From: Methanobacteriota archaeon
GTDB lineage: Archaea; Thermoplasmatota; Thermoplasmata; UBA10834
Length of the DNA stretch: 64,000 nt
Direction of reading: 5' to 3'
Assembly (NCBI GenBank): GCA_020348345.1
Contig: CP070748.1
Coordinates: 570,667-634,666 of the forward strand
Shown in pieces: positions 35,338 to 44,918 of this stretch. The notes under the pieces are model-generated. The model was not told the DNA's origin and ran no database searches. It worked only from the letters and a program-made list of their open reading frames with translations. The first letter of the stretch is position 1. Each line of letters starts with the position of its first letter. The translations under genes were made by a program, and so were the position numbers.

Positions 35338-37413
35338 ATGACAGTCGCAAATAGGGAGACGAGTGAGGAGATCTCCGAGCCCGAGGGCATTTCGCTTGCC
35401 AGACTCCTTCGACCTTTGAGTGAACGCAGAGAATCTGTGCAACCATTCGTGCCCTGGATCGGCGGCCCGAGGATGTATCTCCTGCTGCTGTACGCCGCCG
35501 TCGTGAGTGGCGCCGGTATGGCGTTCTTCGCAAGCTGGGAGATAAGGCACGGTGACTGGGAGATCTACAACATCTATCTTCTCGTAGTATCCGGTGCATT
35601 CCTCGTTTTCGGCATCCATCTGCTATTCGATTTGACCTCGCTCATTGCCGGCAAGGAAGGGCGCTTGAAGCTTCCTTTGCCAGAGGCTCTCATGGGCCAG
35701 GTCGGCCTCGCCATCACCGTGGTGAGCGTGATCGCTCTGGCGATGATCTCTCCGTCAGATGGCGCTTGGGCCGTGCTGCTGAGCGTTCTGGCGGTCATCG
35801 GCTTCGTGATGCTCGTCATGTCGTCAAGGGTTGTCGAGAAGGGGGATATGACGTTCGTGTCGCTGTTTGGAGCGGGCCTAATCATCGCCATGCTTGCGCC
35901 GATTCACGAGGCGTACGATATCGCCCGAACCGTCGATGGCGAGTACCTGTTCTCCGGTCTGAACATGGGTCTAATGATCGCCGGAATCGTCATCGCAGTT
36001 GTTGCGCTTCAGCTTATGAGAGCTAGAGACGGCCTCTTCGCTGCTTGGCTCATCGGCTCCTTGGCAATATTCCTCGTGGCATTCCACGAGCAAGTCGGAT
36101 TGCTACCAAGCGGAGCCATAGGCGAGTATGACAAAGGCCTCGCAGCGGTCGGAATAGTGTTCTCATTCGTACCCCTGATCATGTACTTGTTGAGGGAAGC
36201 GCAATATCAGGCGATATGGTATCACCTGCGGATGGTCAATTCACGGATAAGGAAAGGCGACTTCGGCACAGCCATTGACGAGGCGGAGAGGGCGCTGCAG
36301 CTGTCGTTCGACGCGGGCATAGCGAGACGATTCGCTCTCCCGTGGGGTTTGAAGGGCGACAGCCTCTACGGCCTCAAGGAATACTCGAAGGCGAAGATGC
36401 ACTACGACATGGCCATTGACATAGATCCCGGAGACGACATGTCCTGGTGCCAGGTGGGAAACATCCAGGCGTTCGAGGCGAAGCGGGCAATCGCGCTCAA
36501 CTCCTATGAGCGCGCACTCAAAATCAACCCGAAGAATCCATATGCATGGAACAACAAGGGCGTCATATATGTCTCTCTGGCATGGCCCGAGGAGGCCATA
36601 GTCTGCTTCAACAAGGCAATGCTCCTGATGCCGGACAACTTCGACGCTCACATCAACCTGGCGAAGCTGACTTCAAGGCTGGGCAGGCATGACGAAGCCG
36701 TCATACACTATCAGCACGCGCAGGAACTGAGACCCCAGAGCGAGGTAGCCGCTGCGGGTCTCAGGAGGGAGTTCATCAAAGGCCAGAGGATCGACCAGAT
36801 TCGCGGGTGGGAACAGCTCGGCCTCGATACCAGGTATCTCTGGAGGCTTTTCAAGGAGGATCCTGCCGACTTCGAGAAGCGGACGAAGGAATTCCTGTCA
36901 AGCATCGTGGAGCAGAGGACGCAGCTCACCATAGGCACCGGAAGCGAGAAATTCGACGTCAACGACGCGATCAAGGCCATTCTCCGAGCGACCGAGGATG
37001 CGGGCGCTACCATGGAGCAGATAGAGCGCAAGTCCGGACTCTCGCGCGACCAGCTTGTGCTGCCGATGGCGCTGTTGATGAAGACGGAGCGGCTCCACTT
37101 CGCTCGTTTCGGCGAGAAGGACATCTACGTTTCCAAGGGCAAGGCCCCGGACGAACCAGCACCTCCTCCAGTGAAGCAAAAGGAGACTCCAGCTGAGCCC
37201 GTGGAGGAGGCTCGCGACTCTGCGGGCGACGAGGCTTCCGAAACTGAAGAAGAGGACGAACCAAAGCCCGAAAGAGCCAGAGGGCGATACTCTCGAAGAG
37301 GCCGTAGCGTCGACGATGATCTCGAGCCCACCGCTTCGGTTCTCGTGTTCGGCAGGAAGAAGCCCGATGAGCCGAAGAAGAAGAAGCCGAAGGGAAGGAA
37401 GAGGGCCAAGTAA
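35338..37413 (+). CDS. Polytopic membrane protein with TPR domain and charged tail
   Basis: 691 residues. Eight or so membrane spans occupy about 45-290 (from MYLLLLYAAVVSGAGMAFF to VFSFVPLIMYLL). Four tetratricopeptide repeats follow at about 300-470 (WGLKGDSLYGLKEYSKAKMHYDMAIDIDPG type, with the NPKNPYAWNNKGV repeat the clearest). Residues 530-600 look like a small winged-helix (AILRATEDAGATMEQIERKSGLSRDQL), and the last 90 are proline/glutamate/lysine-rich and disordered, ending in a basic cluster. TPRs usually mediate protein assembly, here on the cytoplasmic face. The combination of membrane domain, TPR and winged helix hints at a membrane scaffold touching nucleic acid or a regulator; this is inference. 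GAGGGG lies about 9 bases before ATG 35338. Confidence 0.78.
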   Translation: MTVANRETSEEISEPEGISLARLLRPLSERRESVQPFVPWIGGPRMYLLLLYAAVVSGAGMAFFASWEIRHGDWEIYNIYLLVVSGAFLVFGIHLLFDLTSLIAGKEGRLKLPLPEALMGQVGLAITVVSVIALAMISPSDGAWAVLLSVLAVIGFVMLVMSSRVVEKGDMTFVSLFGAGLIIAMLAPIHEAYDIARTVDGEYLFSGLNMGLMIAGIVIAVVALQLMRARDGLFAAWLIGSLAIFLVAFHEQVGLLPSGAIGEYDKGLAAVGIVFSFVPLIMYLLREAQYQAIWYHLRMVNSRIRKGDFGTAIDEAERALQLSFDAGIARRFALPWGLKGDSLYGLKEYSKAKMHYDMAIDIDPGDDMSWCQVGNIQAFEAKRAIALNSYERALKINPKNPYAWNNKGVIYVSLAWPEEAIVCFNKAMLLMPDNFDAHINLAKLTSRLGRHDEAVIHYQHAQELRPQSEVAAAGLRREFIKGQRIDQIRGWEQLGLDTRYLWRLFKEDPADFEKRTKEFLSSIVEQRTQLTIGTGSEKFDVNDAIKAILRATEDAGATMEQIERKSGLSRDQLVLPMALLMKTERLHFARFGEKDIYVSKGKAPDEPAPPPVKQKETPAEPVEEARDSAGDEASETEEEDEPKPERARGRYSRRGRSVDDDLEPTASVLVFGRKKPDEPKKKKPKGRKRAK

Positions 37414-37436
37414 TCTCCCTTGCCTGAGCGAGTTGA

Positions 37437-38300
37437 CTAGCGTATCTCGACCTTCTTCTTCTTGAGGAGCATCTCGAGCGCTTCCTCAGCAGCCCGGTCC
37501 TTGCGCTTCTCGTCGTCCAATGCTTTGCGCGTGGCCTCATTGACCGCCCTGATGGAGGCCTGTTCCTCCTGCCAGACCTCGCGTCGTTCCCTTCTTATCT
37601 CGATGATCTTGTCCCGCATCTCCGCAGCTTTCTTGTGGACCGCATCTGCCTCTTCTCTAAGCTTCATGTACTCGGCGTGGTTCTTGTCGGCCGCGCCCTT
37701 GAGAATAGCCACTTCCTTCATGAGCGCTGTGACTCTGTCGTGCCTGTCCTGGCCTTCTTTCGACAGGCGCACGACCTCTTCATGCTCCTTGTCCGCCCTC
37801 CGGAAGAGTTCGTCGATGCTCTGATCGATGTTGTGTATCTCCTTATCGATCTTCTCCTGCTCAGATAGTATCTTCTTGACTCTCTCAAGCTCATTAATCT
37901 TTGACCTGAGATCGTCCAGTAGTTTCTTCTCTTGCGGCAGAGCCATTGGCACAGTCTGTTGCTTTAGATTGATATCCTCAATCTGCTTCGAGAGACCCTT
38001 TATCTCGTCGTTTAGGTCGCCGAGCGGCCGCCCCTTGAGCCTGCGCTTGAACTCGATGAGTTCTTTGGCCTGTCGCTGCAGATCATTCCTCGCTTCTTTG
38101 TGGACGCGCATCTCAGCGACCAAGGCATCTCTTCGATCGCGCTCCTCTCTCACCTGTTCTTGAACGCCTCTCTTCTGGTCATTGAGGCTGTCACGTTCTG
38201 ATCTGAAAGTCGCCGCATGTGAATTGATCTCGTCGCGTTTGTTCAGGAGTGCCCTGAACTTCTCCTCGGCGCTGCGAAGGTCGCTTATCTTCTTGGCCAT
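37437..38300 (-). CDS. Archaeal coiled-coil protein (COG1340-like)
   Basis: 287 residues, nearly all heptad coiled coil with high Glu, Lys and Arg content; the central FKRRLKGRPLGDLNDEIKGL and a short break at QTVPMALPQEKK divide it into two arms, as in the COG1340 family. The C-terminus ends LLKKKKVEIR. The family is widespread in archaea, has no known enzymatic activity and is often found near replication or translation genes. Convergent with the TPR protein, 23 bases apart. Confidence 0.85.
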   Translation of the reverse strand: MAKKISDLRSAEEKFRALLNKRDEINSHAATFRSERDSLNDQKRGVQEQVREERDRRDALVAEMRVHKEARNDLQRQAKELIEFKRRLKGRPLGDLNDEIKGLSKQIEDINLKQQTVPMALPQEKKLLDDLRSKINELERVKKILSEQEKIDKEIHNIDQSIDELFRRADKEHEEVVRLSKEGQDRHDRVTALMKEVAILKGAADKNHAEYMKLREEADAVHKKAAEMRDKIIEIRRERREVWQEEQASIRAVNEATRKALDDEKRKDRAAEEALEMLLKKKKVEIR

Positions 38301-38363
38301 TGGACCAGCCGACTCCTCGTTGCGGGCACGGTGATTGGGGATGCAGGCTATAAGCGTTGCTGG

Positions 38364-39434
38364 TTAACCGCCGGTTTCGTCCATATCTGTTGCCATACCC
38401 AGCCCCGGAAGGCCCGATACGCGCAGCCGCCCATTCTTGAATTCGAGTCCCGAGGAGGGGTCGTCTATCATAGAGAAGTGAGAGTCGAGGTCGACGAATC
38501 TGACGTTGTCTCTTCCAAGGGCAAAATGAAGCCCTGCAGCGATTGATTGCTGGATTTCTCCCATGCACCCTACCATGGTGATGATGCCCGCATCCCTAGC
38601 GATATCGTCTATGGCCAGAGCCGGAAAGACCCCTCCGCTCTTCATTAACTTGATGTTTATTATGTCCGCGGCGCCTTCGGCTGCCACTCTCTTCGCATCG
38701 GCAACAGTTCTGAGGCATTCGTCCGCCATGATCGGCACGGGGCTGCGCTCACGCACCTTCTTAAGTCCCGTGTAATCGTCCTCCGCGACGGGCTGTTCGA
38801 CGAGCACAACGTCGAGGGCGTGCATCTCCTCGCAAAAGACCAAGGCCTCCTCAACCGTGAACCCCTGGTTGGCATCGACCCGCATCTCAACGCTCGGGCC
38901 GATGGCATCTCGGACAGCACTCATGCGCCGAACATCTCCTTCCAAGTCCAGCCCAACCTTCAGCTTGAGCGCTCTGAATCCTTCTCTGCAATGTCTGGTC
39001 GCCCGTCGAACTGTCTCCTCCTCGTCCTCGATGCCGATGGTCATGTCGGTCAGGGCCGAGCCATCGCCGCTCCCTCCGAGGTATCCGAACAGCGGCTTGC
39101 CTTCCCGTTTTCCCAGCAGATCGTAGACCGCCATATCAATGGCGGCTTTGGCCGACGTATTGCCCGATGCGATACTCTCCAATGCATCGTGCAGGGTCGA
39201 TAGGTTCGTCTCGTCCATGCCTGCGATTTTGCCTCTTGCCTGCTCAAGGAACGCTTCGATGGATCCTCTTGTCTCATGAGTAACATCGCTTGGGGAGGCG
39301 TTCCCAACGCCGAATTCGCCTTCAGCCTCTACCCTCACCATGATGTTGTCCTCTACATCAGATGCGCTCGTGGCAATGCGGAAAACGTTCTTGCGTTTGA
39401 TGAGGTAGCTTCTGGAAGTGAGGTGATCTATCAT
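38364..39434 (-). CDS. Dipeptide epimerase (enolase superfamily)
   Basis: 356 residues, the mandelate-racemase/muconate-lactonizing fold. Catalytic pieces: RALKLKVG (KxK), metal ligands in VDANQGF, the VEQPVAEDD segment and MADECL, and the second base IKLMKSGG. These match L-Ala-D/L-Glu-type dipeptide epimerases. Such enzymes take part in salvaging dipeptides. Start ATG 39434 follows GGAGTG at the end of the upstream DUF89 gene, two bases after its stop; the longer frame to 39518 would overlap that gene. With the peptide-binding proteins and proteases in the window a role in peptide use is plausible. Confidence 0.87.
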   Translation of the reverse strand: MIDHLTSRSYLIKRKNVFRIATSASDVEDNIMVRVEAEGEFGVGNASPSDVTHETRGSIEAFLEQARGKIAGMDETNLSTLHDALESIASGNTSAKAAIDMAVYDLLGKREGKPLFGYLGGSGDGSALTDMTIGIEDEEETVRRATRHCREGFRALKLKVGLDLEGDVRRMSAVRDAIGPSVEMRVDANQGFTVEEALVFCEEMHALDVVLVEQPVAEDDYTGLKKVRERSPVPIMADECLRTVADAKRVAAEGAADIINIKLMKSGGVFPALAIDDIARDAGIITMVGCMGEIQQSIAAGLHFALGRDNVRFVDLDSHFSMIDDPSSGLEFKNGRLRVSGLPGLGMATDMDETGG

Positions 39435-39436
39435 CG

Positions 39437-40318
39437 TCAACGCACTCCGCCATTCATTAGTAGCTTCACCGCGTTTATGTCCTTTCGTATGCCGAGACTG
39501 TCCGCGACGGGTGAGCATTTGGTCCTCAGAAGATATGCGATAGGCGAAATGTCAGTCTCCGAGATCGCTTCGTAGTTCGCCATTCCTTTGGCCACAACCA
39601 GGTCGGCTTCGCGTAGCCGATCGCCGAACTCGCCGTTCAGCGCGTTGATGTCAATGCCCACCGCAAAACCCGGTGCTTCGATTATGTCATCCACGATCGC
39701 ATCCATTCCGAGGCCATCCAAGTCCGCGGTCGTGACATCGGTCAATATAGGCCTCTCCTTGACCACCAATGTCATTCTGACTCCGAGCGCCGATATCTCC
39801 TTCAGCGCCAATCGGTCAAAGACGATCTCTCCGCAGTTGTCGGCGAGATACACGACATCATCAGATTTCTCCAGCAACGTCATCATCTCCTCGGTGTCGT
39901 CCTGTTCCAGTCCCTGAGATAGTAGATTCCTGAACTCTTTCCTGAGAGGTTCAGGGCTGTCGAATTCCGTTCCGATGCCGAAGTCAAGCACGTTTCCGAC
40001 AACGGCACACAGGAGAGCGGCTTGAAACCGGTTTGCAGACGATTCCACAAACTGCTGCGCTTCGGGGAACAGTTCGAGCATTGTCTCGTTGCTGCGCCGC
40101 TTGAGTTCTTTATACGGATCGGTCGTCCCGAGAATGCTGTAGATCTCCTCATGAACTCTAGTAGCGATCGTCGCGGAGCAAACGCCCGGCCCGAACAAGT
40201 CGCCGAGCATCTGTGAGGCGGCCTTAATTGTGTCGGTCGATTTTGAGCTGTCTATCTCCTCCGTCTCGAACAAGACCCTGCCTATGAGGCAGGGAACGCA
40301 TTCTGGGCTCATCTTCAT
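39437..40318 (-). CDS. DUF89/ARMT1-like metal-dependent phosphatase
   Basis: 293 residues. The CVPCLIGR start, the DNCGEIVFDR metal site (around residue 155) and AKGMANYEAIS are signatures of archaeal DUF89 (subfamily I). Related proteins are Co/Mn/Ni-dependent phosphatases acting on damaged sugar phosphates and phosphometabolites, suggesting metabolite repair. Cotranscribed with the dipeptide epimerase (2-base gap), and separated by about 130 bases from the divergent GNAT gene. Confidence 0.88.
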   Translation of the reverse strand: MKMSPECVPCLIGRVLFETEEIDSSKSTDTIKAASQMLGDLFGPGVCSATIATRVHEEIYSILGTTDPYKELKRRSNETMLELFPEAQQFVESSANRFQAALLCAVVGNVLDFGIGTEFDSPEPLRKEFRNLLSQGLEQDDTEEMMTLLEKSDDVVYLADNCGEIVFDRLALKEISALGVRMTLVVKERPILTDVTTADLDGLGMDAIVDDIIEAPGFAVGIDINALNGEFGDRLREADLVVAKGMANYEAISETDISPIAYLLRTKCSPVADSLGIRKDINAVKLLMNGGVR

Positions 40319-40446
40319 GACATGCCTGGAATCTAGCTCATCGGATTTAACAGGTCGCGAACTACAGCGCCCCCATATTGATATCCTGCGAACTCGTTCA
40401 CCGCTTCGCCGGCTGCTATGTTACGAGCCGAGGAACGGTGCGGTGA

Positions 40447-41409
40447 ATGGCTGTTGTTGTCCGCAGGATGAAAGTAGAGGACATCGAGGACGTCAAAAGA
40501 ATAGACGCGATAGCCTGGGAGGAATTGGTTACGAGAATGTACCCCGAAATTCCCAAGATTGCTCCCAGAACCGAAGCGAGCGTGCTGTCATACCTCCACG
40601 CCAACCCGGACGGCGCGGTGGTCGCCGTCGACGACCATGCAGGCATAATAGGGTCGAGCTTCTCGCACATCTGGGGCAGAACCGGCTGGGTCGGGCCGCT
40701 GACTGTTCTGCCGTCGTATCAGGGTATCGGCGTGGGCAGGGAGCTTCTGAAGTACTCTCTCAGATATCTCGAAGATCGCGGCTGTTCGGACATCGGTCTT
40801 GAGACGATGCCGGAGCAGGCTGCCAACATGGGCATGTATCTCAAGGTCGGACTTCGACCCGAAGGGCTTGTGATAGTGATGGGCAAAAGCCTCGAGAGTC
40901 ACAGTCCGTCACCGCCTTCAGGGGCGGTATCGTTCGATCGCCTGTCAAGGCGCGAAGCGGTTCGACGGCACCTGCTGGCTAGCGTAAAGGCGATATCCGA
41001 CTCTCTCAATCCTGGTCTAGACTATTCCGCCGAGGTGGAACTCACGCACAAATCGTCCTTCGGCGATACAATTTTCGCCAAGGCCAAGGGGGAGTACTGC
41101 GGGTTCTGCACGGTGCATACGGTCATGAGGCGCGAGGAGATGCGCGGATCTGCCGTAAGATGCCTGGGCGTCATGCCCGGACGCGGAGATGTTGTGCTCG
41201 AGCCTTTGCTGGCATCGGCGGAGGACCTCGCGGCCGAGGCAGAAGTCCCTGAGATCCTCGTGCCCGTACCAGGCAACAGACAACGTGCGATAGACGCCGC
41301 GCTGTCAAGGGGATACAAGGTGGTGCAGACTCTGGAGAGAATGATGTGGATGGGCAGCTCGGGACTCATCTCAGGGACGGGAGACAACCTGTGCTCTTGG
41401 AGCGGTTGA
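40447..41409 (+). CDS. Two-domain GNAT family acetyltransferase
   Basis: 320 residues. The N-terminal GNAT domain (about 1-150) has the acetyl-CoA pyrophosphate loop VLPSYQGIGVGREL. The C-terminal half (about 165-320) looks like a second, degenerate GNAT fold (a LGVMPGRGDVVLEPLLASA segment at the motif A position, no proper Q/RxxGxG/A). Tandem GNATs occur in mycothiol synthase and in several antibiotic- or amine-acetylating enzymes; no substrate can be named. Stops 7 bases from the convergent topoisomerase gene. Confidence 0.82.
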   Translation: MAVVVRRMKVEDIEDVKRIDAIAWEELVTRMYPEIPKIAPRTEASVLSYLHANPDGAVVAVDDHAGIIGSSFSHIWGRTGWVGPLTVLPSYQGIGVGRELLKYSLRYLEDRGCSDIGLETMPEQAANMGMYLKVGLRPEGLVIVMGKSLESHSPSPPSGAVSFDRLSRREAVRRHLLASVKAISDSLNPGLDYSAEVELTHKSSFGDTIFAKAKGEYCGFCTVHTVMRREEMRGSAVRCLGVMPGRGDVVLEPLLASAEDLAAEAEVPEILVPVPGNRQRAIDAALSRGYKVVQTLERMMWMGSSGLISGTGDNLCSWSG

Positions 41410-41415
41410 TGCCTC

Positions 41416-42516
41416 TCACTTCATTATGCCCAGCTCTTTGAGCTTCTCTGGCAGATATGTATCCGTGGCGAAGTCCAGGCCGTATTTGGCGAGAGCTTGC
41501 TGCTCGGCCTTCTTGCCGATATCGAGCATCAAATCTATCTCGTGCTTCCAGAACTGGTCGCTGAAACGAGGGTCTGTCTTCTCCGCATTGAGCGCCTGGA
41601 TGTCCCTATCGTTCAACTTGTCCGTGGGAAGGTCGTAGTTCAGGATATCCGACGCCGTAATACCGATATACTCCGCTGTTGGCGTTGCGAGATACTCGGA
41701 TAGATGTGCAGTCTTGATTGCGCCGTATGCCAGCGAAGCATGTATTCTGAAACTCCAAGGATCGCCATCTACGAAAACGCAGATGGGCAGCTTCATCTCC
41801 TCGTTCAGGCGCTTGATGAAACGACGAGTGCTTCTTGCAGGCTGCCCCTTCAGATGCACAAGCACTGCGTTGTATTCTTCGTCGAATCGATTCTCCACCA
41901 GTCTGTCGAACATACCACCGGTCTCGATCGCCACAGCGAAGTCCGCGTCACAATCGATGAAGCCTATCTTCTCCGCCTCCACGTTGTAAGGTATGCCATA
42001 TCCCGAGTCGCCAACATCGTCGCGACAGTTGATCTTCTTGCGCTTGCCTTTCCTGTCGGTCTCCTGTATCGTTATGTCGCCAATGACCCTCGCGCCGTCC
42101 TCTTCGGGCCTGAGTTTGAAGTCCTCACGCATGCAGGTGGTGATGATCTCGAGGTCCTCCGCCAGCATGTTAGATTCGTCCTGGGCGGAGAACTTCGCCT
42201 TCTCCCATCCCTCAGATATGTAGTACATCTCCCTGAGGGTGGAACTCTTGTTGGTTCTGATCATTTCCTCCATGAACTCGAGCATGTACATGGTCCTGAG
42301 AAGCATCTGCGCCCCCGTCAGCTTCTTTGCGGAACGGACGCCGGTGGCGCGACCGTACTTCCACACGCCGGAGCGCCGGTCAAATCTGATATTGCTTTTT
42401 GTTCGCAACGGTATGGACATCTTCGGTATCTGGCGATCGTCTATCTGCCTGTAGATATCTCCCGCCAATTCAGTGAGCCTGTCGACCGCCTTCAGGTGAC
42501 GCTCTTCATTCTTCAT
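41416..42516 (-). CDS. top6A: DNA topoisomerase VI subunit A
   Basis: 366 residues; the Spo11-like strand-cleaving subunit of the archaeal type IIB topoisomerase. The active-site tyrosine lies in [12 protein letters not shown] (Tyr98/Tyr99, the second being the likely nucleophile), and the Toprim metal site is IETGG with FVDGDPW. Length and motifs are normal. GGAGGTGA lies about 6 bases before ATG 42516, and the start overlaps the end of top6B by 11 bases. Confidence 0.97.
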   Translation of the reverse strand: MKNEERHLKAVDRLTELAGDIYRQIDDRQIPKMSIPLRTKSNIRFDRRSGVWKYGRATGVRSAKKLTGAQMLLRTMYMLEFMEEMIRTNKSSTLREMYYISEGWEKAKFSAQDESNMLAEDLEIITTCMREDFKLRPEEDGARVIGDITIQETDRKGKRKKINCRDDVGDSGYGIPYNVEAEKIGFIDCDADFAVAIETGGMFDRLVENRFDEEYNAVLVHLKGQPARSTRRFIKRLNEEMKLPICVFVDGDPWSFRIHASLAYGAIKTAHLSEYLATPTAEYIGITASDILNYDLPTDKLNDRDIQALNAEKTDPRFSDQFWKHEIDLMLDIGKKAEQQALAKYGLDFATDTYLPEKLKELGIMK

Positions 42517-44491
42517 CGCCTATCACCTCCGCACCCTCATCATAATCGATTTCACCATTATCAGAGGCCTCTCCAGCCGCTCCTCCGTTCTCGGTGATTG
42601 TAATGTGCTCGAGATCCCAGTCTCCCGGAAGCACATCCGCGCCAATGATGGACGCGGGGTCTATGCCGCTGACAAAAACCTCGTTATCGTCATACTCGTC
42701 CTTATCCACGCCTTTCAGGTCGAATGCCAGCTCGAAGATGTCCGTGGGTGCGATCTTCTTGATGTTCCATGTGACCTTTGAACCATCTCGCACCTCGGCA
42801 GGTTCGAGGGACAAGCTCTTCTCGTCGACCTTGTCGTAGGGCAATATCATGTGAATGTGCATCTTCTGCGTCTTCGGAGTGTAGTTGTACAGCTTCACGG
42901 ATACATGATGTCTCTTCTTGTCGTGCACAACTTCATCCTCCACCCAGACGACATTCATAATCTTGGTGATGGTTCCTGCGATATCAGGCACAGGCTTCCC
43001 CACGATCTTAGCACTCTTCTGCGCTATCATCGGGATTATCTCCTGTACGATCTCGAATTTCACCCTCGTCTTGCTTTTCTTCTCCGCCTTGTTGAGATGG
43101 GTCTTCAGCTTTCGGGCGCACGCCTTGAGCGCGAGCTCTATCTCCTCGCGTATCTCTGGCACGTTTGCGATGGCCTCCTTGGATTCAGATGTGAACGGTA
43201 TCTTCGTCGACGCGACATGAACAAGGATGATCGCCGGGCCGTATGGTATGCCCTTGCCTCCTCTCTGCTCTAGCCCGTATCTGCGCCAATCGACGTTTTC
43301 AATGCCTTGAGTTGTCGCGCACGCTCCCTGCTGATACATCAGCGGAACACGGTTTGCGAATCTGAATATCTGAACGGGATCCTCCCTGCTCAGCTGCCCG
43401 CCGTACACGATGCCGACCTCGACCACAAAGGGATTCCCTCCGAAGACCTTCGGCTCCCTTGTAATGGGAGGCGCGTAGAACGATGCACGCGCTTCTCCTA
43501 GCACGTTCTTGAGACTCTTCCTTATGAGTCCCTCACCTATCGGCGAGAGGCAGTCCGTTTCGGGGGACATGATCTTGACTTCCTTAACGGCATCGATTAT
43601 GCCTCCAGCTTGATCGAGGTTGAGCCTGGATGGTCTTTGATCGTAGGATATCTCCGCCTTATCCAAGATTTCCCGAGCGACCCTAAGTGAGATGCGCGAG
43701 AATTCGGTGTTCAGGAAGCTGGTCATCTTCTTCGCTTCCGTGTATTTCGCCATATTGAGCAGCTCTCCAAGCTCCACCCCTTCCGGGTGAGGTTTGACCT
43801 CTCGGGTGGGGGGCGGCATTTCCTCCGTTGAGCGCTCGAACACCATCGCCTTGCCGTCCGGAGGAGTGAAGGTTATTCTAGCATGCGGGTTGACGATTGC
43901 CACGCCTTTCAGGTACTCAAAGGTGGATTGCTTGCCCTGAACATACTTGCCTTTGAGATTCACCTCGAATCGAGTTCCATGCTCTTTCTCCCAGATGACA
44001 AAATCGTCGCGGACCGCCTGCGCCCTGTTCTTCTTCGTATCCATCACAAGCTCGCATTCGTATGCGACATCCTCGTCTGAGATCTTCGATTTGATTTTGG
44101 CTGGCTTGCCTGTTGTTATCTGACCGTACATGACCACGGCGGAGACTCCTATGCCTTGTTGCCCTCTTCTCTGCGCTCTGGTATGAAACCTCGAGCCGTA
44201 GAGCAGCCGACCGAATACGTTCGGCACCTGCTTCTTCACGATGCCTGGACCGTTGTCCTCAACCGTCACTCTGTACTCGTTGTTGCTTTCTTTATCGATT
44301 CGAACGAGCACGTCTGGTAAGATGCCGGCGTCCTCACAGGCATCGAGGCTGTTGTCGACGGATTCCTTGACGGCGGTTATGAGCGCCCTCGTGAGTGAAT
44401 CGAAGCCGAGTATGTGCTTGTTCTTTTCGAAGAATTCGGAAACCGAGATTTCCTTCTGCTTCTTCGCCAGTTCGTGAGCAATCGATGCCAA
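42506..44491 (-). CDS. top6B: DNA topoisomerase VI subunit B
   Basis: 661 residues; the GHKL ATPase subunit. N-terminal motifs [15 protein letters not shown] (N box), VEDNGPGI (G1) and [16 protein letters not shown] (G2), then the H2TH/transducer with the switch lysine in the KEAI segment, and a C-terminal Ig-like domain of about 100 residues ending in an acidic tail. The start is TTG 44491: TGGAGG at 44506-44501 is 9 bases upstream, and the product begins [15 protein letters not shown], as usual for Top6B. The longer frames from TTG 44509 or 44518 would place that site inside the gene. A TATA-like TTTTTATT is near 44575. Confidence 0.95.
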   Translation of the reverse strand: MASIAHELAKKQKEISVSEFFEKNKHILGFDSLTRALITAVKESVDNSLDACEDAGILPDVLVRIDKESNNEYRVTVEDNGPGIVKKQVPNVFGRLLYGSRFHTRAQRRGQQGIGVSAVVMYGQITTGKPAKIKSKISDEDVAYECELVMDTKKNRAQAVRDDFVIWEKEHGTRFEVNLKGKYVQGKQSTFEYLKGVAIVNPHARITFTPPDGKAMVFERSTEEMPPPTREVKPHPEGVELGELLNMAKYTEAKKMTSFLNTEFSRISLRVAREILDKAEISYDQRPSRLNLDQAGGIIDAVKEVKIMSPETDCLSPIGEGLIRKSLKNVLGEARASFYAPPITREPKVFGGNPFVVEVGIVYGGQLSREDPVQIFRFANRVPLMYQQGACATTQGIENVDWRRYGLEQRGGKGIPYGPAIILVHVASTKIPFTSESKEAIANVPEIREEIELALKACARKLKTHLNKAEKKSKTRVKFEIVQEIIPMIAQKSAKIVGKPVPDIAGTITKIMNVVWVEDEVVHDKKRHHVSVKLYNYTPKTQKMHIHMILPYDKVDEKSLSLEPAEVRDGSKVTWNIKKIAPTDIFELAFDLKGVDKDEYDDNEVFVSGIDPASIIGADVLPGDWDLEHITITENGGAAGEASDNGEIDYDEGAEVIGDEE

Positions 44492-44710
44492 ATGATTCTG
44501 CCTCCACAAGGAAGTCAAAAGCGGTCAGGCGGTTCCGCGTGCATCCCAGCGGGCGGAAAATGGATTTCCAGAATAAAAAGGTGTTGCGGGCGGAAGAGGG
44601 GGCGGCAACTACTGGGCTGTCCACATAGGATCTGGCAGCCCCTATGTCTTCGGTGTTGATATCGATAGCCACACGTTGAGCGAACCAGTTTCTTGAATTC
44701 CTCTGTAGCG

Positions 44711-44753
44711 AGCCGGATTTAGACTTCGAACACTGGCCGAACACGATTTCGCA
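44711..44753 (+). repeat. Dispersed intergenic repeat, copy 2
   Basis: Starts AGCCGGATTTAGACTTCG and ends ACGATTTCGCA. See copies at 14774 and 47354. Lies 166 bases past the stop of the minus-strand permease gene. Confidence 0.5.
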
Positions 44754-44845
44754 GCTTTGACAACGAACCAATCCGCTCCCTCCTTTTCATTCTGCAAGCA
44801 TAGTTGCGCTCGAAAACGGTTGACTGACCGCTCTAAAATGCAATC

Positions 44846-44863
44846 CGTCTCGAAACCGAGACG
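44846..44863 (-). terminator. Hairpin terminator candidate after the ABC permease gene
   Basis: CGTCTCG, loop of 4, CGAGACG: a perfect 7-bp stem, 56 bases past the permease stop. On the minus strand it is followed by a run containing CATTTTAG. Archaeal termination depends mainly on T-runs, so the hairpin may instead protect the 3' end. Confidence 0.35.
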
Positions 44864-44918
44864 AACCCGTATCGCACCGGTGTGGTATGTCCCATGGGAA
44901 GGCGGATGCCGGGACGGG

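Larger units (their letters stand above)
44492..44918. other. Intergenic region between top6B and the ABC exporter
   Basis: No supported gene in 427 bases. It holds the top6B promoter side, one copy of the dispersed repeat (44711-44753) and a strong hairpin (44846-44863) just past the permease gene. Confidence 0.5.
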
